Made by a program: the position numbers and the translations under genes. Positions 25,490-36,700 of a stretch of DNA of 64,000 bases are shown piece by piece. The notes under the pieces were generated by a model. It saw only the letters and a program-made list of their open reading frames with translations, was not told the DNA's origin and made no database searches. The stretch comes from Apis mellifera (Eukaryota > Arthropoda > Insecta > Hymenoptera > Apidae): contig NC_037642.1 of the NCBI RefSeq assembly GCF_003254395.2, positions 7,763,736 to 7,827,735 on the forward strand. The letters run 5' to 3'. The number at the start of each line of letters is the position of its first letter. Within the stretch, counting starts at the first letter, position 1.

Positions 25490-25763
25490 TTCCCTCCACC
25501 CCTCCGATTTATATATGCGGGCACGAAGCACGTGCAATCGCGATAGCGTTTAAAGACGTCGTTACCTTTGTTACAACAACTTTTGCGCTATTTACCGATC
25601 TCTGTGTCGTCAATTTCTAACGTCATAGATAACGAATATTCTAGGAAGTCGTAAACTTGCGTATCTCGAAACTGTACAGGACTGATAGTTTGCCCGCTAT
25701 CTTAACCTCAACCTTGTTCCTTCGCAGACGAGCTTTGATATAGCTTTCGCTTCTCTTTCAAAA

Positions 25764-25775
25764 TTTCCCGCCAAA
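25764..25775. promoter_or_regulatory. E2F-type motif
   Basis: TTTCCCGCCAAA fits the E2F/DP consensus closely. A shorter TTTCCCGCC occurs at 38065-38073. No transcription start is evident nearby. Confidence 0.2.
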
Positions 25776-26469
25776 TTTTCAAAGATTTCAAAACAATCCC
25801 AAGTTATAGAAATTAACACGAACAAATTTCAAAATTATCGTCACCTTCTCTTCATCCTTCCTTTTCCTCCCTCCAACGAAAACAAGATCCAAGATACCTT
25901 AAAACTCGTCGTTTCGCGAATCGCGGCTTCCACTTCCCGTCCGGAATTCCATTACCGGGGAAAATGTAAATAATAATTGTAGCGTGCTGACATAAGCACA
26001 AGATAATCCGTGGAGCGGAGGCGCTGGCTCGGCAATAAATCGTAATTTATGATCGCCGTGGACGGCCTCCGGTATCGTCGAGAAATTCAAGACCGAACCG
26101 GGACCCCTGTCCTTCTCTCTTTCTCTCTCTCCTCTCCTCGAGCTTCTCGTCGTCGGCCTTCCTTCTCGCAACGCCAGGCCGACGATCATTCCGCGTCGCG
26201 CCCTCGACACTCGTCGCTATCGTCGTGGCCGGCCTCCGCGCCTGTTTCTCCGCCTCCTCTTCGCCCGGCCGAGAGACGACCTAGACAGGCCGACATCCAC
26301 CGCCGTGTGTCTCGGATGAATCCTCCTCCCCTCGTCTCTCCTCTCCTCGTCTCATTTGGTAAAGAATCCCATCCTCGTCCCTCCCGTGCCACGCTATCGG
26401 CCTTCCTCCTCGTGGTCGCGCGACGCCTGCCTGCCCGCTTTCGCTCCGTAGCTGCAATAAATTAATCAC

Positions 26470-26487
26470 GAGAGAGAGAGAGAGAGA
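26470..26487. repeat. (GA)9 microsatellite
   Basis: 18 bases of uninterrupted GA. Confidence 0.94.
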
Positions 26488-27456
26488 TTTACGTATCTCG
26501 ACCGTAAACCAGTCAGCGAGAGTAATGCTCGGCCGCTAATTACATAATTATACGGCATTATGTTACGACGACCAATTAATACGTGGGTACAATGACTCGA
26601 GGAGGCGCGCGCGAGCGCGTAAGTCATCGGCTCGCGCGATCGACGCGCCGATAGCGAACCAGCGTCGCCCGTCCGCGCTTCGAACATCGGCCTTTATTAT
26701 AATTTATAGCCCGCGCGCGTGTCGTGCGATCACCATTGTTCCATACCATGCGTCGTAGCTTTCTTCCGGAACCTCTCTTCCACTTCCACGGCTTCCATTT
26801 GGGAAGGGAGGAGGATCAGGAGGAGGATGATCGTGGATATTTTTCTTGTTACGCGAAATCGAGGAACGAGACTCGTGGTTGTATTATATATGTATGTATA
26901 GGTTGTAGAAGAATTCGTATGTATTATTAAATAGTGGAATTATCATCGATTAATTAATCCAAGAATGCCGTTCACACAGATCCATTGACAGATCTATCGA
27001 TCAATTAGCGTTATTCGATCGCTACCTCCGCGTTATACACGCCTCATCCGAGCGATAAATCTTTGTCGCGACGCGTAATAATCTTATGCAATCTTATACG
27101 TATTCTATATCCAGAGAGCTCTCCAGCTCTGTCCCGTGCTTCTTTATACTAATTTTCCAATTTCTATCGGGATAGATCCGAAAGTGTAATTCTTGTAATT
27201 GTAATCACAGGTCGATAATCGAAGAGACTGTCTCGTAATACGAGGAAAAATTCGTATGTTTGCGAATTCGTTATGCAAAGATTCTCGAGATCGAGGCGAG
27301 TTATTTAAAAAGCCTCGTTTCACAATAAATACGATCGGTAAAGTCGGTGTATTTCCACAGACTTTCGATGAGATCACGCGTTAACTCCTTTCACTCGGGA
27401 TGATAGCGGCCCAATCGTCGGCCCCGGTTTCGTCACAGATCACGCCATCATCGTCG

Positions 27457-27530
27457 TCTTTTCTTTTTTTCTCTTTTTTTCTTCTTCTTCTTTTTCTTTT
27501 TTCTCTCTCATTTTCTCTCCTTTCGCCTTT
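27457..27530. repeat. Impure poly-pyrimidine tract
   Basis: T runs, CTT units and CT units follow one another with almost no purines. Confidence 0.9.
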
Positions 27531-27717
27531 CGACCCCGCGTTTTCCGTGGCGCGGGTGAGCGGGAAGGAAACGCGGAGACGCGGCCAGAGCGGGGGTGGA
27601 ATATGAGATGCGGGCAAACTGATTTATTTAAGGGGGCAGACCAGACATCCGGTTTGTCGAATTACGCTTTAAGAGCGCCTGTAGACGGAGTGGTAGATAA
27701 AAACAGTGAGATGGGCA

Positions 27718-27773
27718 GATGAGAGAGGAGGTGGAGGAGAGGGAGAGGAGGAGGGAGAGAGAGATAGAGAGGC
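27718..27773. repeat. Impure GA-rich purine tract
   Basis: Short GAG, GGA and GA units with few pyrimidines. Confidence 0.88.
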
Positions 27774-29107
27774 CGGGCAACGAGGTGGAGAACGAGACCG
27801 CGTATGCCCGTCGACCCGTTAACCGTTTATCATTGCATCGACACGAGTCACGCAGCCGGACCCTTGCCTGTCCATTTAAAAAACGAAAAAAGACCGGCGG
27901 GACTTTAGTAGGAAGTGACGTCACCGGGGGCCAAAATCCACCTTCAAACCGTTTTGCCACTATACCATTGAATTCTTCTTATACGTGTGTACGCTTCCAT
28001 GAGAAGAGTGTGTGCGATCGCCACTTACCAACTGTTTATATAAACACATATCGCACCGTGGCCGGCATTCAAAATGTATAATACCGGGTCAGAGATTAAA
28101 ATAAGATACGCGTCTGAAAAGCATTATAAAGTCATATAAATCGAGAAATTAGTTAGTTTGGAAGATGATCGAAAATTGTTGTGCGATTAAATTATCCTTT
28201 GATAAATATAATTTTTTTGATAAAAAATTCACGCGACAAAAAAACGAACGAGATAAAATTCCAATTGATAAAATTTGGGATACTTTGGGAACGAAACGAT
28301 TCGTTCAATAATTCTTTTGCTTTCCCTGGAGGTCAAAATAAAATTTCTAAAAAAAGAAAAAATAGAGTAAAAATTCTAAAAAAAAAAAAGCATCGTCTCT
28401 GTTCTCGAATCTACGGGAAAGTAGATTTTCGGATATCGATTCCAGCGATGCGTTCGTATAAATAATTGACAAATGGCAATCGCATTGTACACTGTCATTC
28501 GTAAAGAAAAGAATATAATATCCTTAATCCATATTTCAAAATCATTTTTTTTCTCTCTCTCTCTCTTTCTCTCTCCGTGAAATAAACAATTTTAAAACAA
28601 TCGTCTTTGATTTCGCGAAAACGCCCACTCTATACCGTCCTTCTTCATTTCAAAGCGAACGAAGGGATAGATTTTAATCGATTCGTCAACACGTCCGGAT
28701 TAAACTCGCCGATCTGAACGATCGCGGCCGACAAGATGATCTTCGCCTCGTAGGTGACAATGACAAGCATCTCACCCTTTTGTTTCGTACTTGCTGCTAG
28801 TAGGAAGCAATCCAGCGACAACCGATGCATTATTAATGTCCCCCCATTCCCGCTTGTTCCCGCTCTTGTATATATAGTCGGTCGCGCGGCGTACACTATA
28901 TCCTCTTGGTGCCCGGGGAGACGAGAGCGATCGCGGGGCCCCTTCAAATGAAAATTAAGACGTCCCGGACGAGAATTATGTGGAATTAATTGGTACGTGT
29001 ACAAACTTGTGCCTATTCAATTTTCCTTCCCATTAAATCTAGATTAATCGTATCTAATCGGGGCCAACACCGATTATCATTGCTTTCGTTTCGTTTCGTA
29101 ATTGTAA

Positions 29108-29134
29108 AGAGAGAGAGAGAGAGAGAGAGAGAGA
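29108..29134. repeat. (AG)13 microsatellite
   Basis: 27 bases of uninterrupted AG. Confidence 0.95.
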
Positions 29135-29678
29135 ATTTATCGTCGCGGGATTCATCATCGATCCACGAATGATACAACAAGTTGAAAGTGTCGATTAGAT
29201 ATTTACGAGAAGATGGAAAATTTTTTATTTAACTCGTTCTCTCTCGTTGAAGCCCCTGGAATAAGCTCCGTTACTTCTTTCAAAGTTTAATATACTGAGT
29301 TTAATATTTTTAAAAACACACCTTGAAAGAAAAAAAAGAATTCGCTCGTCGAATCTCTTCAAAAGTTTTCATTGGGCGAGAAAATTCTCTCCTCAAGCAG
29401 GGAATTTCAACGACAATCTCTCGTTTCTTAGTCGTTTTTACTCTTCTTTTGATTTTTTTCTTTCTTCTTCTTTTTTTTTTATTTTTTTCCCCTCCTTTCG
29501 AACGTTTCCCTCATCGATACACATCGCGCGCGCATCGCCCCTCACGCGCGCTAGTGTGACTCTTCGACGCAGCAGGAAGGTCCTATAGATTTGACCGTGT
29601 AACGATTTTAACCAGATACGACCAATCGAGAGAGAGGGGGAGACCGGAGTCGGGTACATTATCGCGAAGATGACGCCT

Positions 29679-29706
29679 GTGACAGCATGTGGGAGTCAGC
29701 TGTCAC
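29679..29706. promoter_or_regulatory. Inverted pair of Hth/Meis motifs
   Basis: GTGACAG at 29679-29685 and its exact reverse complement CTGTCAC at 29700-29706 are separated by 14 bases. Read on the minus strand, the right arm is GTGACAGCTG, which contains the Meis/TGIF-class word TGACAGCT. The element lies 1.7 kb before the hth exon, which makes autoregulation a reasonable but untested idea. Confidence 0.35.
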
Positions 29707-31320
29707 TCATTGTTGCCCCGCCAGACGTGATATATCCAGACATTTCGCTTCGTGATACCACCGGCCTGCCTGGAATTCTTATCCTACGACCTCGGGCCAC
29801 GATCGATACCGTTGCTTTTCGCGCGGTAAACACCGCGTATATATGCCCTGAAACGCTTGGAGGAGGAGATCCTCCATCGATCATTTCTCTCGCATTAGGA
29901 AAGAGAATTTCTCCGAGTGGGAGTCAATTGGAAATTTTCCATACCGACTGTAATAATACGTACACTGTACACACGTATATGGTACGTTTTTTTCACGATA
30001 CGTTTCGATTATTTTATTATTCGATGAGCAGGAGAGGGGAGGGGGGAGGGGGGGAAGGGAACGAATTTGTATTGGAGGTATTGGATTCGTATTACACGTA
30101 CGGTTTGTGGAATAGAAATGCGCACGAGCAACGTGTCACTGCCGGATTATTATTTTGCCTGCGTTCGATGCGTGTGATGGAAGGAAAGTTTCATGACGTG
30201 ATTGAGAAATGAAGCGATCGATTCGAATCGTTCGTTTTCTTCTACGGGTATCTTCTCTTTTATTAATATTTCATATTCCGTCGATGCGTCCCCCGTCATC
30301 CGATACTTTCATGTGATTTTAATACGTCCATTTATGAGAAGAAAAAAAAAAGGAAGAAAGAAAGAAAGAAAAATTATCGACGCTCTCAATTATACGCCTT
30401 ATTCTCGCATTTTCTAATATCAATATCTGAAGACCGAACGAGATACATTTTATTTCCCTCGTTACAATATTTAATCAATTCAATTTTATCCGATTACAGT
30501 ATACCAATTTATCTTTTTGTAACAATAAATAAAGCACACTCACAAATAAACCGTGCTGTTATTATTTCTCTTATCGAAATCACATACCCAATTCGAAACA
30601 TAAAAATTCCATTGGCCAAAAATGTAACGCGATATTACCAAGCATCGCGTAGATATAATAAAATAAAGAAAAAGCATTTCGCGAAATTTTCCATCTCTTT
30701 CCCGAACCCTGTTAGATCTATCACCTCTCGCAATCTAAACGGGACAATTAGGCTCCCCGATACCCGTGGGCCCCCTCTCCCATCCCCCCCCCCCTTGGCC
30801 ATGGTATGGTATTCCTCGCACGGGGCCAGCAATTTGCCGTGCGCGTATTTTCCCGAACGGGCTGGCTCGGGCTGATTATCACACCGGCTACACACGCGGA
30901 ATAATCGAGCAGAGAGACAATCGGCCGAGGAGAGAGAGAGGAATATTCAACGTTACACGCCGCGCGTATCGTTTATTCGTAAGGATCGCGCGTCCTCCCG
31001 TCCCGATCGTTTATGCGGTGGGCATTTTCGTGGCGGTGGTACGTGTGCTCCGCCTTTAATCGAGATCGAAATCGGCCCGTACCGGGGCCCCCCCGTCAAC
31101 GCTATTTTCACCGATGTGTGTATCGGTGTATGGGCCAACGCGGTCTCGCCCGCGCACGCCTCGCGGAACAACCCTTTCTCCCGACGAAGAAGAGAGAGAG
31201 GGGAGGGCGAGGTTCCTCTTTCGAACGATCGTGTCGCGCGATTTCCTCCTCGTAGTCGTAGTTTCGATTGCCTCGAGTGCCAGGCAAGGGGATTAGCGTG
31301 CAATTATTGTTGCTGTTGTT
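29707..31320. other. hth: hth intron immediately upstream of the linker exon
   Basis: No further exon is recognised. A 180-codon frame over 29670-30212 crosses a G-quadruplex-type run and matches no known family. 30200-30720 is AT-rich. 30750-31300 is GC- and CpG-rich and leads into the exon. Confidence 0.6.
30036..30059 (+). other. G-quadruplex-forming motif
   Basis: Four G runs of 4, 6, 7 and 3 bases are separated by loops of 1, 1 and 2 bases. It lies on the sense strand of hth and could therefore fold in the pre-mRNA. Confidence 0.6.
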
Positions 31321-31344
31321 GTTTTCAAACGTACGCTCGAAAAC
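31321..31344. promoter_or_regulatory. 24-bp near-palindrome just upstream of the hth acceptor
   Basis: The sequence starts GTTTTC, ends GAAAAC and is centred on CGTACG. Ten of the twelve base positions in each arm pair with the other arm. It ends 28 bases before the exon. It could be a small RNA hairpin near the branch-point region or a symmetric protein-binding site. No function is demonstrated. Confidence 0.35.
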
Positions 31345-31348
31345 GCTT

Positions 31349-31372
31349 GTGCTCGTTTTTTGTTTGTTGCAG
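31349..31372 (+). other. hth: 3' splice acceptor and pyrimidine tract of the hth exon
   Basis: A T-rich run with few purines ends in GCAG directly before the first arginine codon of the linker exon. The next AG, two bases downstream, would break the reading frame, so 31373 is the preferred exon start. A TTG-rich stretch and a near-palindrome lie just upstream. Confidence 0.85.
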
Positions 31373-31502
31373 AGGCCACCCTCCTCGTCGCTCTCGTACC
31401 CTGGCGCGGGTGGCAACGAGGACGCGCGTAGCCCCGGAAGCGGGGGCACACCTGGACCCCTCAGCGCACAGGCGCCAGCTAGTTTGGACTCCTCGGATCC
31501 TG
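31373..31502 (+). CDS. hth: homothorax internal coding exon (linker between HM domain and homeodomain)
   Basis: This is an internal exon of Homothorax, the insect Meis/Prep-class TALE homeodomain factor that binds Extradenticle, drives it into the nucleus and co-regulates Hox targets. The acceptor is a T-rich tract ending in GCAG (31349-31372). The donor is GTAAGTG from 31503. Read from AGG at 31373, the 43 codons begin RPPSSSLSYPG, continue DARSPGSGGTPGPLS and end SLDSSDP, with one base left over (phase 1). From family knowledge, this matches the segment just after STPDV and just before the DGKFLSSLNP region in fly Hth, and the RPPSSSLSYP / STPGP linker of vertebrate Meis. It carries no catalytic or DNA-binding residues; it is a Ser/Pro/Gly-rich flexible linker. 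The HM domain and homeodomain exons were looked for and not found, so they probably lie outside. Gene identity is very likely; the exact exon number is unknown. Confidence 0.92.
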
Positions 31503-31510
31503 GTAAGTGA
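31503..31510 (+). other. hth: 5' splice donor with immediate read-through stop
   Basis: The donor GTAAGTG follows the exon's final TG. If the intron is not removed, the frame continues GGT AAG TGA, so translation ends with Gly-Lys-stop at 31508-31510. Such a transcript would encode an Hth protein with the HM domain but no homeodomain. Homeodomain-less Hth isoforms are known in Drosophila; whether this site is used that way here is inference. Confidence 0.8.
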
Positions 31511-33583
31511 TTCCTTTTTTTCTTTTTATTTAGAATGGTAGGTGGTCTAGAGAATTTTTTTCGTTGAACGAATGGTTCAGGCAATGGTAAATAATTGAAT
31601 CTAGAAGAGGAGAATGAGAAAGAAAGGATAAGCGATGGGATAGATTTTTCCATTTAATTATGAAAGTAAGTTATGAAAGTGTCGGAAATGGATGGATAAT
31701 TAATTGATCGTGAATTTACTATAACGAGAGAAAATTTTAAAGGTTTAAAGTGGCCAATGATTTTATTAATTTTAGGTAAAGAAGGATTTTTATTAAAAAA
31801 AATTTCATATATTACAATTAGAGTAGATCTTTGGGTTTTGATTAAATAATTAGAAACGAAGGAAGTTAAAAGTCACGTGATGAATTTGAATAAGGAGAGT
31901 AGAAGATAGAATTTTGAATTCACAGTTTTATAAATGATGCTAGTTTCTCCAGTATCGGGAAACAAGTTGATAATTTATCGTGACTTAAGTCGATGCAACT
32001 TTCTATAAATCCCATCGATGGATGATAGCTTGATAATTGCCAGCGATAATAACTGAAATACCAGATTATCCTTAGGCAAATATTCTTTTCATCGAAGTAT
32101 AAAAACTACCGATGAATTTACTAGCTTCCAACAATTCGATAACAGATCCCCAACTCAATTTAATCCCCCTATTAATTTACCGTATCTCCGTTTTTATCCA
32201 CCGAGATAGTCGGTTAGATTTAATCTGTCACGATTCATGGTCGCTCTGTCCGCCATTAATCGCGATCGACGTTTCCTCAAACGTTTTCGATAAGAGAAAC
32301 ATCTTAATTCGTTCGTGGTAAAAAAAAAAAAAAAATTGAAAAATTGCCAACAACGGATCAATAATCTCTTTAAAAATGCAACTCGTTAAAGTAAACTCGA
32401 ATACGCTTAAATGAATAAATCCTCCAAATCCTTTCACTTTCTTTCCACGATTATACGATGAATTCAAATGAATCTTTCACAACAATTTAATGTTCCCGAC
32501 TTTCGTTTCATCAATCGATTTATAAAAAATTTATCCGCCATAAAATATCGTAAATTCCGCGTTTATTTATTATGAATTATTACTATATTACAAATCGAGT
32601 AAAATTGAAAAAAGAAGAGATAAGAAGAGACGAGTAAGAGGGAGAAAAAAATGATAAAGAAAAAAATAAATAAATAAATTATTCCTCTAATCATCGATGG
32701 ATTTTCCATCGACGTTCGTCGAATGTTTATCGATCGCACGAGGATCGAAGTGGCGTGGATCGTGAGAAGGTTTCGAATGGATCGATCGGCGCGGATCGAT
32801 GGACGAAACGCGGTCTCCGCGTGTACGGGATCGACGGCGTTCTTCAGGGCTTGGCGCGTTAATGACGATATCACGCGACGAGAAACGGCTTGATGACAAT
32901 CAAGACGCGACTCGTCGGGACCCCACGGACCTTCTGCACGCCCTTCAAATTTTACGAACACCGACGAGCGCGCGTCAACACACTATCAAACACGCGGCAA
33001 CGCCATCGTTCGGGCTAATGAGCAACTCGTCGCATTGGCGTAGCGCTCTCTTCTTTTTTTCTTTTCTTTCTTCTTCATCGAAATTCCATCGTTTTCGAAC
33101 CACGACAAAAGCCACGACGACGGATTCGAAAGATATCGTATCTGTTCCGCGATAATTTTATTTTATTTGCACGTCTAGATTTTCTTTACCGATTAATTTA
33201 CACCCTCACCATTTTCTCAAAAACCTTCTTCTTCCGTTAAACTCAATAAACCCGTCCTCCAACAATCTCCAACGAACCCGTCGAAAGCGTTTCAACTTTC
33301 TAAGAAAACGTATCTGTAAAAGAAAAATTCCGCAATTTTAAAAAGTTAAAAAGACAAATCCTCCCGCTTATTTCTTTAGAAATCTCTTTTAGAAGATTAA
33401 AACGATCGATTCATTCTTAATATCAAGTTTGATATATTTCGAACGAATATTATCTCGATATAGCAAAACTGCCACGATTTTCCCTTCTGTTCGAGCACGA
33501 GAACGATGAGAGGGAATAGGCGAGAGTGGAGAAGCAGCATCCCAGAAGCTGAGGCGCGCCAATGGTTGGTTGGTTGGCCGGGT

Positions 33584-33790
33584 TCAGTCAGTCACCGGAG
33601 GGTACACAAGTTCACGACACCATCCCATAAAGATTCATTAAGATCCGCCGTCTCTATATATTCGTTGTGTCGTGGCAACGTTATAGAGCCGCGTGGCGTG
33701 CCAGTTTTCTCTCTGTTGCGTGTATAAGCGCGCGCGCGTGTGTGTGTGCGCGCATATTATACGTCCTCTCACTTTTTCGCCCGTGTAAGT
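33584..33790 (+). promoter_or_regulatory. Promoter-like patch (initiator, then donor-like site)
   Basis: An insect-type initiator word TCAGT at 33584-33588 within TTCAGTCAGTC is followed by about 200 bp of CpG-rich DNA and a GTAAGTATA donor-like string near 33785. This is the layout expected of an alternative first exon. TATATA-like words lie between them rather than upstream. No RNA support is available. Confidence 0.18.
33728..33757. repeat. 30-bp alternating purine-pyrimidine run (Z-DNA type)
   Basis: A GC dinucleotide run passes into GT units and back into GC, keeping strict purine-pyrimidine alternation. Such runs are the classic Z-DNA-prone sequence. Confidence 0.75.
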
Positions 33791-36700
33791 ATAATACACG
33801 GCCGAAACGATTGATCAATAACAATCAAAAGCGTGCGCCACGTCGATCAAGTAGGGACGGCTCGAGGAAATCGTGTCGCGGTGTCTTTAAGCGGCGCTCT
33901 CGTTTCATCGTCCTCGATTGTGATCTGTCGTGATAACGCGTTGATAAGATGTTAGATCGATCTCAGTTTCAGTTTTTCCATACGTGACGAGTGATTTATT
34001 TCTCGGTTATTAATTATATTTTCCTGTGGACAAATAATTGGAATTTCAAATGATGTTTTTGGAATTTTCATGGTTGAGGTTTGAATTTAAACAATATATT
34101 GGAAAATTTTAATATTGGCTTTGAAATAGACTTGGATGGAAGATAAAGATTTGTTAAAGATTTTTCTTTCGTATCGGATAGATAATTCTAAAAAACAACT
34201 GTTACGCAATATTTGACGATTCCAGTGTATATACCTGGAAAACTTTCACTTCGCCATTTTTACGTAGCACGGTTGTTATCGACTGTTTCGAAGATCCGTG
34301 TATTTTCTATTTAACGTCTTATTAATACGATCAAACATTGGAAACTGGTGGTATTCGATGAAAACGAAATTGGATTTATCATGGTATCGACGAGAACTGG
34401 AATTAAAATTCGAATTTTAGTCATATCGATTATCCCCTCGTGTATTTTGACAATATTCACATATTCGATATTATACCCATTCCAGTTCTCTTCAAATATT
34501 TCGTAACGATATTAATATCAAGAAAATGACGAAATGACGCGATATGCAAATTCCAAAAATCTTACGTATCCCCTCCTCCACTATAATTCAAAACGACGAA
34601 ATATAAAGCATCAACAATTTTCTTGATCAAAGTTAATCCAAATCTAATCGTCGAACGGAATTAATTGAATAACTAAATTCCAGAAACGAATTATTTCAAC
34701 CGCGAATATATAAGGAATAAAGGAACGAATCGGAAACGCTGATTATCCATCGAGTGTCTCCACGTTCGCCACGATGATGTCACGGATTCTTCTCGTTAAA
34801 GGAAGATTGCCGCTCGCGTATTTGTCGCAGGGGGCTTTAAAATTCATCGCATGATGAGAAACGGCTCGGCTCGTTTCGTGACGAGATTTCGATCAGCCAC
34901 GTTCACTCTCCGCGATTCGCTCGTACGCACGTATATTCGCTCTACGTACTCCCGTATTAATTAAGCGATGCTAAACGGTAACGCAACACCCGCGAAATCA
35001 AACTTTGTCTTCGCGTTTCACCGCGATCAGCACGCGAAGCGTGCCCTTATCCGCGGCCGCATCTCGGTACCACCTCGTCGGGGAATATAGCGATCGTTAT
35101 CCCCATCGTTAGCCAACAACGAAATCACGGCGATTAAAACGTTCCTCGACTCGTTGTCCAAGGCTTCCTTTGCTCATCTTTTCTTTTTGCGACGTCAATC
35201 GCAACACGCAGGGACGGACGTAACGAAGGGGGGCGAGAGTTAAGGAAAGAATTATGTAGAGTTTATTATTTTCACGTTTAAATTTTTTTTTTTATTCTTT
35301 TTTTCTATCTTTACTTATCCGCGAATTATAATTTTTTAGTCGTAATTTATTCGTCTAAAAGGATGAGAAGTATAAATTAATTATATATTGCTAAATGTCT
35401 CGTTATTTTAGTAATTTTAGTTATTTTTTCTTTATTTTTAATCAGAGATTAAATTATTCTGATCTTGAAATATATAAATAATTTATTTAATTGATTAAAA
35501 AAACGAGTGAAAAATGTATAGTTATAATTTGTTATATATTTTATACATCTGGCTTGTTGATCCGTCACTGGCGGGAGAACCGGATACCGTGGACGCGAGG
35601 ATGAGAGAAGACACGCGGAATGGAATTCTAACGTGATGAATCGTAGCCTCGAAAGAATTTTCACGTATAAAAGAGGAAAATGTTTCTTCTCCTCGTGTCG
35701 AAACATGCTGCAAAAAGAGACTTTCTCCTTGATTCGCGTGCTGTTGGAGAGAGGAAGTTGTTTCCACATTGATAGGTTAATGCATCGCTCGAACACGAGG
35801 GGAAATCGAGGGGTTGACGTGTTAACTTTTCCAAGATTAGAGGGAAATTAAATGCATCGATCAAAAGTCTCTTATATTATCATTTCAATTAAACAACGCT
35901 TGGAAAAAAAATTTATAACGACTTATTCTTAAACTGTGCGACGATTAACTTTCTAATGAATATTGTTTCAATTCATCTTACAGTATATTTAGCTTCTTCT
36001 TATCGATAATATTAAAAATGTTTATACCATACCGATTGAGAATCTCTGTTCTAAACGCTGTTCAACGAATCGATTCTCCTCGGTAAACGAGGTAGCAGTC
36101 CGCATGCTATTCTCTCGTTAATCCTCAATTACAATATTGTTTATACCTCAAACGAGCTAAAGAATCGCGAAGACCACGCGTCGCCTTAAATCGTCCCTCT
36201 TGTGGAGATCATTGCACGTTTCCTTTATCATCCGTTTCGACAAACCGTCTCGACAAACTTACGAATTTTTCTTTATCGTCCGATTCAGTCAGTTTAATTC
36301 GATTCTCGGTTGCCTAAGCTCTACCAAAGTTCAGATACGATCGAGTTGTCACCGACGGACAAGGGATTTGCTCGGCCAAGGCGGCCATTCCAGGCTTTTC
36401 TTCGCCATCCATCGGTCCTTTTCGTCGTTTCCCTCTGGTCCATGGGCTCGTTAACGTGCCGGCTTGTTTGCCGTCAGATATCATCTTCGACGGGGGTCCA
36501 CGTTGCGTCGCCCTTGTCCGCGGCCGTGGAACCTAATTTCTGTCCAATTCTTGGATCCGTGTGCACATCTCTGGATCGTTTTTTTTCGAATCGGAACGGC
36601 TGTGATTAATAAGTAATACGATTAATTGATTAGAAGAATTAATAGTAGATAACAAGATAATAATTATAAAAGTAAAAATTGCAGTGATTTTATCGAATTT

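Larger units (their letters stand above)
22641..29678. other. Non-coding block with purine and pyrimidine tracts
   Basis: No exon is recognised. It contains GGAA and CT repeats, a poly-pyrimidine tract at 25450-25489, an E2F-like site and a Pho-like palindrome. The region 26060-26720 is GC- and CpG-rich, with overlapping frames on both strands that look compositional. 28090-28620 and 29200-29340 are AT-rich and empty. Confidence 0.5.

Noticed and set aside
29670..30212. 180-codon plus-strand open frame close to the hth exon
   Set aside because: It passes through a G-quadruplex-type run, shows no known domain and has no link to Hth. Treated as intronic chance; conservation of the frame would change this.
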